From: Acidimicrobiales bacterium
GTDB lineage: Bacteria; Actinomycetota; Acidimicrobiia; Acidimicrobiales; Poriferisodalaceae
Length of the DNA stretch: 64,000 nt
NCBI GenBank assembly: GCA_014239555.1
Contig: JAAZYR010000001.1
Span: 264,210 to 328,209, forward strand
Direction: 5' to 3'
Shown here: positions 9,045 to 18,167 of the stretch, one piece after another
How positions within the stretch are numbered: the stretch's first letter is position 1
Layout: the number at the start of each line of letters is the position of its first letter
Notes under the pieces: model-generated
What the model was told of the DNA's origin: nothing
The model's database searches: none
The model's input: the letters and a program-made list of their open reading frames with translations, nothing else
Made by a program: the position numbers and the translations under genes

Positions 9045-10932
9045 TTGGAAAAATTCTAAATTCAGTCATCGACTCAAAAAGATGAACTACTACAGACTCA
9101 TCTCCTTCGACACTGAGTTCCCCGCCGCGAACCGCCTCGGCTATTGACCCCACCGCTGCAAGGACTTCTGCCAGAGCGCGACGCGTCAGCGTCACTGTTG
9201 CGACAGCATCGTCGGCTAGACGATCAGGCAAATGGTGGACAGCACTATTAGAGATCCCCAACACGTGAGTTTCGTCTAGATCTGTGAACTTCCAGTTGAT
9301 ACTCAGGTCCAGACCTTCAAGCACCACTGAGTCGAGCCGAACCCCCATGGTGTCAAAAAGCTGCTCCGCAGTCATGGCGTGAGCGATTTGCCGACCGCGA
9401 CCCGCAATGAAGTCTGGTGAACCGGAGCGAAGTTCGAGAGCCCCATAAAGGTAGGCATTGCGCCAAGTGCCCGATTCAGACTGGTAACCAAGCTGCTCAA
9501 GCGCATCGGCCTGTAGCTCTCGGGCTTCTTGGTTTGACGGATCAGCAAACACAACGTGATTTACGACCTCGGCAACCCATCGGTAATCACCCTCTTCGAA
9601 ATACGAGCGCGCTTGACGCAGAACTGAGTCAGCACCACCCATAAATTCGACGTAAAGCCGACTGCTTTGAGTTGGTGGATGAGGATTGAGATTCGCCGGA
9701 TTCGCGTCATACCAACCGAGATATTTGTTGTACACCGACTTCACGTTGTGGCTGACGGTGCCGTAATACCCCTGAACGTGCGATTCAGTTGAAAAACAGC
9801 TAGGAAGCTGAAGCTTTTCGGCGATCTCGTTGGGCGTCCATCCAAGGTTCGCGAGACGCATCGTTTGATCGTGCATCCATCGGTAAACGTCACGTTGTTT
9901 AACGAGAAACTTCTTCAAATCAGTCGTCCCGAAACGAGGCCAATGATGCGTAGCAATCATGATTTCGGACTCGTCGCCCCATAGATCTAACGCTTCGTTG
10001 ATGTATTTCGACCAGGCAAGCGCGTCTCGGGTTTGTGCGCCCCGAATCGGATACAGGTTGTGCATGTTGTGTGTGCAGTTTTCTGCCATACACAACAATC
10101 GAAAATCGGGAAACCAGAAGTTCATTTCTGCGGGCGCTTCAGCATCTGGAGTGTTCTGAAAGACAATCCGTACGCCATCTACTTCAAGTTCAATTCCCGT
10201 TCGATCAATGATTTCGGTTGGGGCGATAAGACCTGAGGGACTGAATGGCAATGCTTTGCCCAGCCCGTTGTCGATGTGCCCCCTTGGGCCAGGAGGAAGG
10301 AAAAGGCCGAATTGGTACATGGCTCTTCGGGCCATTGCCGCTCCTGCGATGACGTTCTCGTTGACAACCTCCTCAAGGAATCCTTCGGGCGCAATGATTC
10401 TGACATCTCCGCGGGCGACTTCTTCTGCGCTGGTTACACCTAAGACACCGCCGAAGTGATCGGCATGAGAATGGGTATAAATAATGGCTTTGACGGGTCG
10501 TTCACCGAGTTGGTCGTTAGCGAGCTTGAGGCACGCCGAGGCGGTTGCCGCAGTAGTTAACACGTCGACCAAAATCCAACCGGTACGTCCGGCGATCAGC
10601 GTGAGGTTCGAGATGTCGTATCCGCGTACCTGCCACACTCCATCCATTACCTCGAATAGCCCATGGATAGCGTTGAGGCGCCCTTGACGCCAGAGTCCAG
10701 GGTGGACAGTGTCGGGCGACTTTTCGTTGTTACGAAGAAAGTCGTAACGAGCGCAGTCCCAAACGACATGATCATCAACGGCAACCGTTGCGCCCGGAAG
10801 AGTTGCTAACAAACCTTGCTGCGCTCTTCGGAAGTCAGCCTCATCGTCGAAAGAAATCATTGCCGAGGCAGCAGTATTGGCTGCGACTGTGAGTTCCGAG
10901 GCGTCTTTCGGGGCGGTCGGCGTATCGGACAT
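9013..10932 (-). CDS. Alkyl sulfatase, class III metallo-beta-lactamase-fold (SdsA1/YjcS-like)
   Basis: A 639-residue protein with the full domain order of SDS-hydrolase-type alkylsulfatases: a metallo-beta-lactamase domain with HxHxDH (His154, His156, Asp158, His159), a middle helical dimerisation domain (about 380-510) and an SCP2-like C-terminal domain (about 530-639). The conserved segment AENCTHNMHNLY carries additional zinc ligands. These enzymes cleave alkyl sulfates to alcohol and sulfate. Unlike secreted SdsA1, no signal peptide is visible, so hydrolysis is probably cytoplasmic. The acyl-CoA dehydrogenase gene just upstream on the same strand fits use of the released chain. Confidence 0.92.
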   Translation of the reverse strand: MSDTPTAPKDASELTVAANTAASAMISFDDEADFRRAQQGLLATLPGATVAVDDHVVWDCARYDFLRNNEKSPDTVHPGLWRQGRLNAIHGLFEVMDGVWQVRGYDISNLTLIAGRTGWILVDVLTTAATASACLKLANDQLGERPVKAIIYTHSHADHFGGVLGVTSAEEVARGDVRIIAPEGFLEEVVNENVIAGAAMARRAMYQFGLFLPPGPRGHIDNGLGKALPFSPSGLIAPTEIIDRTGIELEVDGVRIVFQNTPDAEAPAEMNFWFPDFRLLCMAENCTHNMHNLYPIRGAQTRDALAWSKYINEALDLWGDESEIMIATHHWPRFGTTDLKKFLVKQRDVYRWMHDQTMRLANLGWTPNEIAEKLQLPSCFSTESHVQGYYGTVSHNVKSVYNKYLGWYDANPANLNPHPPTQSSRLYVEFMGGADSVLRQARSYFEEGDYRWVAEVVNHVVFADPSNQEARELQADALEQLGYQSESGTWRNAYLYGALELRSGSPDFIAGRGRQIAHAMTAEQLFDTMGVRLDSVVLEGLDLSINWKFTDLDETHVLGISNSAVHHLPDRLADDAVATVTLTRRALAEVLAAVGSIAEAVRGGELSVEGDESVVVHLFESMTEFRIFPIIEPLAGQVH

Positions 10933-10960
10933 TTGGCTCCCTCGTTCAGACTCGCTGAAT

Positions 10961-12148
10961 TTAGCTCGCCTTCGCAGCCGTTGGTGTCAAATGGTAAGTC
11001 GCAGGTAAAGACTTAGCTATGCGCTCAGTCATGATCTCTGTTGTTCCGTCGACATAGTTAGCAACGCGAGCTGCAGTCAGTCGGTGCCCGATGAGGTGCT
11101 CCTCTTTTAGCCCGTTTGCACCCATTGCTTGAGCACACGCGGCGAGCGCCGGTTCCGCCATCTCAGTGGCGAATTTTTTAGCATGTGCTGCAGGGAGAAT
11201 CGCAGACCGGCTATCGCCCTGCTCGATCGCGGTTACGGCTTGGCCGGTAAGTGCACGCGCTGCTTCGAGTTGATTTGCTACACCTGCTAGCTGCCAAGAA
11301 AGACCCTGATGTTCGATGATCGGCCTACCAAAGCTTTCTCTCTGACACGCATAACCCACTGCCGAACGTAGAGAGGCCTCAACCATCGCGCAGCACATCG
11401 AAGCGACATACGTCCGCGCTTCGTTGATCGTTGCCAACGCAGCGGCAAAACCTTCGCCAGGAACTGCTAGTAGATCTCCCTCGGGCGCAAAATAATCGTT
11501 GAGGCGAAATCCACCTGTGCCAATTGAGTGACTGCCGATCAAATCGTAAGGCTCCAGCCGTTCGAAGCCATCGCCAGTGCCGTCGATAAGAAATGAAGCG
11601 ATTCCCCGGGCCCGGGCACCATGATCAGTCTGTACGTAAGCGACGATCACACTCGATGCAGCTGCGTTAGTTATCCAAGCTTTCTCTCCGTTGAGACGCC
11701 AACCATCCGCGTCGGGCGAGGCAAGAGTGGTGATAGCCGAAAAATCGCTACCCGCTCCGGGTTCAGTGAGGGCAGTCGAGCCCAATCGTCGCCCCGATAG
11801 CAAATCTGGCAGAAAGCGATCTCGTAGCTCTTCCGTTCCATGCCGAGCCAGTCTTGCCCCGACGTTGTGGGTGTTGACCAAACTAAAAGCGTAAGGCATC
11901 GAGACCTCTGAGAGAAGATCCAAAACCTTGAGCTTTTGCCCGAAGCTCAATCCAAGACCGCCTAACGCTGGATCTATCTCCATGCCCAGAAGTCCCAAAT
12001 CGCCCGCAGAACAAAGGGCTTCAACTGGAAAGATCCGATTTTGCTCCCATTCAATGACGAAAGGAGCGATCTCTCTGTCACGAAACTCTCGCACCTGCTC
12101 TAGAAGCTCGTGGAAGTGTTCCTCGCGTAATCCCGCAACTTGACTCAT
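10961..12148 (-). CDS. Acyl-CoA dehydrogenase with Asp at the usual catalytic Glu position
   Basis: A 395-residue FAD-dependent acyl-CoA dehydrogenase, the normal length, that should introduce the alpha-beta double bond into an acyl-CoA. It has the family signature ALTEPGAGSD and the C-terminal helix block AMGANGLKEEHLI. The position that carries the catalytic base Glu in MCAD-type enzymes (YEGT) reads VDGT, so Asp367 replaces Glu. Enzymes such as isovaleryl-CoA dehydrogenase place the base elsewhere, so activity is not excluded. It precedes the alkylsulfatase on the same strand with a 28 bp gap and diverges from the Nudix gene. Confidence 0.93.
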   Translation of the reverse strand: MSQVAGLREEHFHELLEQVREFRDREIAPFVIEWEQNRIFPVEALCSAGDLGLLGMEIDPALGGLGLSFGQKLKVLDLLSEVSMPYAFSLVNTHNVGARLARHGTEELRDRFLPDLLSGRRLGSTALTEPGAGSDFSAITTLASPDADGWRLNGEKAWITNAAASSVIVAYVQTDHGARARGIASFLIDGTGDGFERLEPYDLIGSHSIGTGGFRLNDYFAPEGDLLAVPGEGFAAALATINEARTYVASMCCAMVEASLRSAVGYACQRESFGRPIIEHQGLSWQLAGVANQLEAARALTGQAVTAIEQGDSRSAILPAAHAKKFATEMAEPALAACAQAMGANGLKEEHLIGHRLTAARVANYVDGTTEIMTERIAKSLPATYHLTPTAAKAS

Positions 12149-12184
12149 ACCGTGACCCTAGATCGCTGCGTAAAGTCGTTCATC

Positions 12185-12781
12185 GTGGAAGACATATTCA
12201 CAGCAAATCAATTGACAGATGTCCTGCTACCGGGAACAGCACAACCACATGACGGGCCGTCAGCGGCTGTTGCTGCCGCGATTCATGAAGGTGAACGAGG
12301 CGCAGAACTCCTTTTCATTGAAAGGTCCGCACAGCAAGGGGACCCGTGGTCCGGACAGATGGCATTCCCCGGGGGGCGCACTTCGGCGATCGATGTCAAC
12401 AGCATCGCAACCGCTATTCGAGAAACCAAAGAAGAATTGGGTGTCGACCTGTCAAGTGCCAGGCGGCTCGGCCGTTTATCGGACCTGGAAGGCGGGCCAC
12501 GTGGAACCCGTCAACGGCTGCGAGTTACGCCGCACCTTTTCTGGGTACCTGGTGACCGGCCAGCCATCACCGCTAACCATGAAGTAGCGAACGCACTCTG
12601 GATTCCCGTGGAGCAACTTGTAGATGAGGCTCGGTATATCGAACATCCCTACCCACTACTGGGTTCCGATTCGTGGCCTGGTATCAAGATCGAAGGCGAA
12701 CGAGTCATATGGGGTCTGACATTGCGCATGCTTGTCGATCTGTTCACGCGTCTAGGGCGGCCGCTGTCAATCAGGTCATAA
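12185..12781 (+). CDS. Nudix hydrolase, CoA pyrophosphatase type
   Basis: About 198 residues. The Nudix box runs from FPGGR to RETKEELGV. Its G-to-R spacing is one residue longer than the general consensus, as in CoA diphosphatases (NUDT7/NudL). The extra upstream CoA signature (LLFIERS...GQMAFPGG) is also present. It likely cleaves CoA or acyl-CoA to phosphopantetheine and 3',5'-ADP. I chose GTG 12185 because the longest frame (TTG 12140) would overlap the start of the divergent acyl-CoA dehydrogenase; GTG 12152 is also possible. Its position beside acyl-CoA genes fits CoA turnover. Confidence 0.88.
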   Translation: MEDIFTANQLTDVLLPGTAQPHDGPSAAVAAAIHEGERGAELLFIERSAQQGDPWSGQMAFPGGRTSAIDVNSIATAIRETKEELGVDLSSARRLGRLSDLEGGPRGTRQRLRVTPHLFWVPGDRPAITANHEVANALWIPVEQLVDEARYIEHPYPLLGSDSWPGIKIEGERVIWGLTLRMLVDLFTRLGRPLSIRS

Positions 12782-12808
12782 ACCCGTCTGCTTAATAAGC
12801 TGTTTGAT

Positions 12809-14452
12809 ATGTCAGTCGATTCATTGGATATAAGCCTTCACAGTTCTGCGGGCCGAGTGGAGTCCACCGATGTTGACGTGGTAGTCGTCGGCGCCGGGTT
12901 TGCAGGCATGTACATGCTCCATCGACTTCGAGAGATGGGTTATTCAGTGCAGGTCTTCGAAGCGGGTACAGACGTGGGTGGTACTTGGTATTGGAACAGG
13001 TATCCGGGTGCTCGATGCGACGTGGAGAGCCTCGAGTACAGCTACAGCTTTGATGAAAAACTCCAACAAGAATGGGAGTGGACCGAACGCTATTCAAGCC
13101 AACCCGAGATCCTTTCTTACGCAAACCATGTTGCCGATAGGTTCGATCTTCGTCGTGATATCCGCTTTGAAACTCGAGTCGAGTCAGCTGCTTTCGACGA
13201 AGATGAGAACGCTTGGTTTGTCCGTACTAGTGATAAAGCGCTGACGGTCGGACGGTTCTTTGTTATGGCAACCGGATGTCTTTCCTCAGCAACCACGCCG
13301 GATATAAAAGGCAAAGATGAGTTCTCTGGAACTATGGCCCATACGGGTCGATGGCCAAAGGAAGGTCTGGATCTGAAAGGTAAACGCGTCGGTGTTATCG
13401 GGACGGGCTCTTCAGGAGTTCAAGCTATCCCTGTCATAGCTGCACAATGCGATGAGCTCATAGTCTTCCAACGCACCCCCCAGTACACGGTGCCAGCAAG
13501 AAACGCTGGGCTAGATGACGATCGACAGAATGAAATAAAAAGCCGATACGCAGACTTCCGAGCAGCAAACTTTGCGATGCCACAGGCCCTAGGGTCCGAG
13601 GTTTCGAAATACAACGATTCGATACACGACGTATCAGAAGAGGAACGCCGAGAAAGATTGCAAGAGGCATGGGATCTCGGGGGAACTCTCTTTCTTGCCT
13701 CATTCACCGATGTGTTACTAGATGAGTCAGCGAACGTGCATGCTCAAGATTTTGTGCGAGAAAAAATTAGTGAGATTGTGAGCGACCCCGAAACCGCTTC
13801 GAAACTCACCCCAGAGCACATCATCGGCTGTAAGCGATTAGTGATCGACACCGACTACTTCGAGACTTTTAACCGACCCAATGTGCGTCTAGTCGACGTG
13901 GGAAATGAACCAATCCAACGAATAACCGAATCCGGATTGTCTACGAAGTCCGAAGACTTCGAGTTCGACGTATTGGTCTTCGCGACCGGTTTTGACGCGA
14001 TGACGGGTTCGATACTGCGTGTTGATATAACGGGCCGCGCGGGAACCACAATTCAAGAAAAATGGTCGGCTGGTCCGCGCACTTATCTGGGACTTACCGT
14101 GCCAGGTTTCCCCAACATGTTTACGGTGTCCGGACCCGGCAGCCCCTCGGTGCTGACCAACATGATTATTTCGATAGAACAGCACGTCGAATGGATCAGT
14201 GATTGCATCTCATGGCTAGATGAGCACCAATATTCGACCATCGAGGCAAAAACCGAAGCTGAGCAAGCCTGGGTTGATCACGTCAATGCCAAAGCAGAAA
14301 GAACTCTTTTCCCAAGTTGCAACTCTTGGTATCTCGGGGCCAATGTTCCCGGTAAGACACGTGTGTTTATGCCGCTTCTCGGATTTCCAGGCTACGTCCG
14401 TCGCTGCGACCAAGTTGCCGAAAATAATTACGAAGGGTTTGTCCTCCAATGA
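12809..14452 (+). CDS. Baeyer-Villiger monooxygenase (class B flavoprotein)
   Basis: A 547-residue FAD/NADPH monooxygenase, the usual length for single-chain Baeyer-Villiger enzymes. In order it shows the FAD Rossmann motif GAGFAG (residues 28-33), the GGTWYWNRYPGARCD segment, the BVMO fingerprint FSGTMAHTGRWP (Phe172, Gly174, His178, Trp182), and the NADPH motif GTGSSG. It converts ketones to esters or lactones. The stop overlaps the start of the SMP-30-type lactonase gene by four bases (ATGA), so the ring-opening step is probably translated from the same message. No clear Shine-Dalgarno sequence precedes the ATG at 12809. Confidence 0.95.
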   Translation: MSVDSLDISLHSSAGRVESTDVDVVVVGAGFAGMYMLHRLREMGYSVQVFEAGTDVGGTWYWNRYPGARCDVESLEYSYSFDEKLQQEWEWTERYSSQPEILSYANHVADRFDLRRDIRFETRVESAAFDEDENAWFVRTSDKALTVGRFFVMATGCLSSATTPDIKGKDEFSGTMAHTGRWPKEGLDLKGKRVGVIGTGSSGVQAIPVIAAQCDELIVFQRTPQYTVPARNAGLDDDRQNEIKSRYADFRAANFAMPQALGSEVSKYNDSIHDVSEEERRERLQEAWDLGGTLFLASFTDVLLDESANVHAQDFVREKISEIVSDPETASKLTPEHIIGCKRLVIDTDYFETFNRPNVRLVDVGNEPIQRITESGLSTKSEDFEFDVLVFATGFDAMTGSILRVDITGRAGTTIQEKWSAGPRTYLGLTVPGFPNMFTVSGPGSPSVLTNMIISIEQHVEWISDCISWLDEHQYSTIEAKTEAEQAWVDHVNAKAERTLFPSCNSWYLGANVPGKTRVFMPLLGFPGYVRRCDQVAENNYEGFVLQ

Positions 14453-15270
14453 ACAATGTTGAACTACTGAGCGAGGGTTGGGGTCTTATCGAGGCGCCTC
14501 GCGTTGATGATGACAATTGTTTGTACTTTTCTGATGTGCCGAACGGTGGCGTGTACAGGCGTCGCGCAGATGGTGAGATCGAAACCGTGATTCCTAAAAG
14601 ACGGGGAGTTGGGGGAATGGTCTTTCATAGTGATGGTGGGTTAGTGGTTGGAGGGCGAAACATCCAACACGTCGTCGACGGTGAGATACGAGTACTTTTC
14701 GACCCTGGATTCCCCGGTTTCAACGATCTGCATACCGACGCCCTGGGGCGCGTGTACGTGGGTTCGCTAAAGATTGACCCCTTCGACGAGAACGCACACA
14801 ACCCTGGCGGCGAGCTGTGGCGTTTGGGTCCAGATCAGATGGCAACCGAAATCTATGACGGCGTAATGCTCACCAACGGGATCGGCTTCTCCCCGGATGG
14901 TTCGCTTCTCTACCATGCGGATAGCGTCCCCGGGAGGGTGTGGGTATCCGATGTGGATGGAGACACAGTTACCGGCAAGAGGATCTTCGTTGAAGATCGA
15001 GTGAATGCGACAGACGGATTAGCTGTCGACGTCGAAGGTGGAGTTTGGGTAGCGCAACCCAACGGAGGCAAGGTTCAGCGATATGGGCCTGATGGAACGG
15101 AAGACACAGCAGTAGCCATCCCAGACCCAATGGTTACGAGCGTTTGTTTCGGGGGCGACGACATGCGGGATCTGTACGTTGTGACAGGCGGTGGAACGCC
15201 TCGCGGCGGATGTATCTACCAGACCAGAGTCGATGTGGCAGGAGTGCCGGTCCCCAAAGCGACTATTTGA
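14449..15270 (+). CDS. SMP-30/gluconolactonase-family lactonase
   Basis: A 273-residue six-bladed beta-propeller of the SMP-30/gluconolactonase/LRE family, with Ca or Zn-dependent lactonase members. Visible repeats are LYFSDVPNGGVYR, the metal-loop segment FNDLHTDALGRVYVGS, and NGIGFSPDGSLLYHAD. All match the metal-binding Glu, Asn and Asp strands of the family. Start ATG 14449 overlaps the BVMO stop. The family hydrolyses sugar and other lactones. Directly behind a BVMO, the natural proposal is hydrolysis of the lactone formed from a cyclic ketone. That substrate assignment is inference from context. Confidence 0.92.
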   Translation: MNNVELLSEGWGLIEAPRVDDDNCLYFSDVPNGGVYRRRADGEIETVIPKRRGVGGMVFHSDGGLVVGGRNIQHVVDGEIRVLFDPGFPGFNDLHTDALGRVYVGSLKIDPFDENAHNPGGELWRLGPDQMATEIYDGVMLTNGIGFSPDGSLLYHADSVPGRVWVSDVDGDTVTGKRIFVEDRVNATDGLAVDVEGGVWVAQPNGGKVQRYGPDGTEDTAVAIPDPMVTSVCFGGDDMRDLYVVTGGGTPRGGCIYQTRVDVAGVPVPKATI

Positions 15271-15306
15271 AACACAACCCTTTGCAGGCGTTCTAGGGTC
15301 AAACGC

Positions 15307-16086
15307 ATGCAGGACACCCCCTTTTTTTGGTCCCATGGACATGAAAGCGCTCCACTTCTCTTATGTATGCATGGGATTGGTTCATGTGCGGACGCATTTT
15401 TGTCCCAGTGTGCGTTGGCCGATGACCTTGGATACCGGCTAGTTGCCTGGGACGCGCCGGGCTATCGACATTCCTCTGACCCTGTCGATGATCCTGGGTT
15501 AGATGGATGGGCGGACGCAGCGGCGGATCTGATTCGGACCCTTGGCTATCAAAACGCAACTGTTCTTGGTGTGTCGTGGGGCGGTGTAATCGCCACACGC
15601 CTCGCCCTTCGCCAGCCGGACCTTGTCAGGGCACTTGTGTTAGCTGATTCCAGCGTTGGCTCAGGGACAAACCCTAAACAGGCTGAAGCGATGCGAGGCA
15701 GATCTGGAAGCCTTACCGAGCTTGGCGCCGCTGAGTTTGCACGTCAACGCTCGCCTCTGTTGGTGGCAGAAAGCGCGTCTGCTGAGGTCTTGTCTGACAC
15801 AGAACATTTTTTCGCTACGTCGGTTCGGATGCCTTCTTACCAGTGGGCTTGCAACTCAATGGCTGATACCGATCATCGTGATTCTTTAGCGTCTCTGAGC
15901 GCACCGACGTTAGTTATTTGTGGCGAAGAGGATCGCGTTACTCCGCCCAAATTGTCTGCTGAACTCCACGAAGGTATCCCGAACGCTGTCCTGACCTCTG
16001 TCGAAGCCGCCGGTCATCTGGCGAACCAAGAGCGACCTGCGTCTTTTAACGGCGAAGTTTTTAAATTTCTTCAATCACTCGCATAG
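15307..16086 (+). CDS. Alpha/beta hydrolase
   Basis: A 259-residue alpha/beta-hydrolase-fold protein with the oxyanion segment MHGIGSCAD, nucleophile elbow GVSWGG (Ser90), acid GEEDRVTPP and base AGHLANQ, giving a complete Ser-Asp-His triad. It resembles 3-oxoadipate enol-lactonase/ester hydrolases in size and layout. It begins 37 bp after the SMP-30 gene at ATG 15307, so BVMO, lactonase and hydrolase form a three-gene unit. It could cleave an ester or lactone from the BVMO reaction, or a C-C bond in a later step. No signal peptide is visible. Confidence 0.93.
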   Translation: MQDTPFFWSHGHESAPLLLCMHGIGSCADAFLSQCALADDLGYRLVAWDAPGYRHSSDPVDDPGLDGWADAAADLIRTLGYQNATVLGVSWGGVIATRLALRQPDLVRALVLADSSVGSGTNPKQAEAMRGRSGSLTELGAAEFARQRSPLLVAESASAEVLSDTEHFFATSVRMPSYQWACNSMADTDHRDSLASLSAPTLVICGEEDRVTPPKLSAELHEGIPNAVLTSVEAAGHLANQERPASFNGEVFKFLQSLA

Positions 16087-16110
16087 TCAAGCGAATTGTG
16101 AGCATTAGAC

Positions 16111-16890
16111 CTAGCGTGGCGGCATTCGGATACCACCGTCGCAACGGATGGTTTCTCCGTTCATGTATGGGTTTGTAATGCATTCCATCACCATGAATGC
16201 AAGCTCTTCGCCGTACCCCAGCCGCTTGGGGAACAGCACGCTTTGCCCCAGATGCGCTTTGAACTGATCCGACTGCTCACCCTCACCGTAGATAGGTGTG
16301 TCGATGAGGCCTGGGGCGATGGTGTTCACCCGAATCCCAGTTGCAGAAAGATCGCGGGCGATAGGCAACGTCATTCCGACGACGCCGCCCTTCGAGGCGG
16401 AGTAAGCGGCCTGCCCAATTTGCCCATCGAATGCCGCGGCAGAGGCCATATTTACGATAGATCCCCTCGAGCCATCAGCGTCTAGAGGTTCGGTTTGAGC
16501 CATAGCTGACGCTGCTTGCGCCAACATGTTGTACGTGCCAATGAGGTTGATCCGCACCACGAACTCGAATTGGTCGAGATCGGCGGGCACGTTGTTGCGA
16601 TCGATAGTTCTAGCTGCACGCCCCAATCCGGCGGAGTTAACAAGAGCGCGTAGCGGCCCCATTTCAGATGCCGCAGCAACGGTGGCTTGAGCATCTTCAA
16701 CATTTGAAACATCGCATTTAGTAAAAAGGCCGCCTAATTCCGATGCAACCGCCTGACCTTTGTCTTCTTGCAAGTCGGCAATCACAACTCGAGACCCGGC
16801 TTCAGCGAGTTGCCGCGCCGCGGCCTCTCCGATGCCGGATGCGCCCCCGGTAACAATAGAAGAACTGCCGTGAAGGTTCATTCTGGGCAT
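16111..16890 (-). CDS. SDR, 3-hydroxyacyl-CoA dehydrogenase type 2-like
   Basis: A 259-residue classical SDR with TGGASGIG, an Asp after strand beta-2 (IADLQ) favouring NAD, NSAG and catalytic YSASK. The stretch around FDGQIGQAAYSASKGG and the C-terminus ITNPYMNGETIRCDGGIRM resemble the HSD10/type 2 3-hydroxyacyl-CoA dehydrogenase branch, which oxidises 3-hydroxyacyl-CoA or short branched substrates. The ATG overlaps the upstream thiolase stop by one base (TAATG). The pair would do the last two steps of beta-oxidation: hydroxyacyl-CoA to ketoacyl-CoA, then thiolysis. It converges with the alpha/beta hydrolase gene. Confidence 0.93.
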   Translation of the reverse strand: MPRMNLHGSSSIVTGGASGIGEAAARQLAEAGSRVVIADLQEDKGQAVASELGGLFTKCDVSNVEDAQATVAAASEMGPLRALVNSAGLGRAARTIDRNNVPADLDQFEFVVRINLIGTYNMLAQAASAMAQTEPLDADGSRGSIVNMASAAAFDGQIGQAAYSASKGGVVGMTLPIARDLSATGIRVNTIAPGLIDTPIYGEGEQSDQFKAHLGQSVLFPKRLGYGEELAFMVMECITNPYMNGETIRCDGGIRMPPR

Positions 16891-18059
16891 TAGGAATCGA
16901 TCCTTTCGATGATTGTCGCGTTAGCCATGCCGCCGCCTTCGCACATTGTCTGCAGCCCGTACCGACCGCCTGTGCGCTCGAGCTCGTTGAGTAACGTCGC
17001 CATCAGCTTGGTGCCTGAGCAGCCCAGCGGGTGACCTAGAGCAATAGCGCCGCCATTGACGTTGGTTTTGCTGAGGTCGGTGCCGTGTTCTTTCTGCCAA
17101 GCCAACACGACGGAAGCGAACGCCTCATTGACTTCAAACAAATCGATGTCTTTTACATTTAGACCCGAACGCGCCATGATTTTCTCCGTTGCGGGAATGG
17201 GACCTTTAAGCATCGTCACAGGATCGGCACCGGCTAACGCAAAGCTGTGAAATCTTGCTCGGGCTCGCAACCCCAGCTCGGCGGCCTTTTCGGCACTCAT
17301 CACTAAAACCGCTGACGCGCCGTCGGTGATTTGGCTTGAATTACCCGCGGTGACCTTGCCGTCCTCGCGAAATGCTGGGTTGAGTTTTGAGAGTGATTCA
17401 GCCGTGGTGTCCAGACGGATTCCCTCGTCAGCGTTCATCATTTCGATTTTGCCGTCAATCTCGACAGGTACTGGAATTATCTCGTTTTCGAAACGACCTT
17501 CAGCAGTGGCGATCGCAGCACGTCGCTGGCTTTCGGCACCAAAAGTGTCCAGGTCCTCGCGGGTCAATCCGTACTCGTCAGCGATCATTTCTGCGCCTAT
17601 GCCTTGGGGTGGCAGCCCTGTTTCTTCATAACGACTTTGCATAGTTTCGCTGAAGGGAAATCCCATCCCTTTGACCACGCTTGCTCCCATGGGAGTCCTG
17701 GTCATTACTTCGACACCTGCCGCCACAGCGACGTCATAGGCTCCGGCGATCACCCCTTGTGCAGCAAAGTGCAACGCCTGCTGACTTGACCCACATTGCC
17801 GATCAACGGTGGTGGCAGGGACTGACTCCGGCCAGCCCGCAGCTAGTACAGCGTTCCGACCGATGTTCAGTGATTGCTCGCCGACCTGCATCACACATCC
17901 CATAATGACATCATCGACAATCGCCGGATCTATACCTGTTCGTTCTTCAATTGCCTTTAGAACATGGGCTGCTAGATCTACGGCATGCCAGTCTTGGAGC
18001 TTGCCGTTACGTTTGCCGCCCGGGGTCCTCACCGCATCGACGATGACTGCTTCTCTCAT
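16890..18059 (-). CDS. Acetyl-CoA acyltransferase (thiolase)
   Basis: A degradative-type thiolase of 389 residues. The acyl-accepting Cys is in [12 protein letters not shown] (about residue 90), the basic His in [14 protein letters not shown] and the second Cys in CEGGGMANA, as in FadA-like enzymes. It cleaves 3-ketoacyl-CoA with CoA to acetyl-CoA and a shortened acyl-CoA. AGGAG lies eight bases upstream of the ATG. It is translationally coupled to the following SDR. About 110 bp separate it from the divergent MFS gene. Confidence 0.95.
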   Translation of the reverse strand: MREAVIVDAVRTPGGKRNGKLQDWHAVDLAAHVLKAIEERTGIDPAIVDDVIMGCVMQVGEQSLNIGRNAVLAAGWPESVPATTVDRQCGSSQQALHFAAQGVIAGAYDVAVAAGVEVMTRTPMGASVVKGMGFPFSETMQSRYEETGLPPQGIGAEMIADEYGLTREDLDTFGAESQRRAAIATAEGRFENEIIPVPVEIDGKIEMMNADEGIRLDTTAESLSKLNPAFREDGKVTAGNSSQITDGASAVLVMSAEKAAELGLRARARFHSFALAGADPVTMLKGPIPATEKIMARSGLNVKDIDLFEVNEAFASVVLAWQKEHGTDLSKTNVNGGAIALGHPLGCSGTKLMATLLNELERTGGRYGLQTMCEGGGMANATIIERIDS

Positions 18060-18167
18060 AGCTCAACTCCTACTCGGGGCAGGTTCGGAATGATGCACCG
18101 AACCTCGTCCGCGAATCGTAGGTCGCAAACGGGTGGGTGAGCCAACTGATGGCGCTACCTTGCAACA

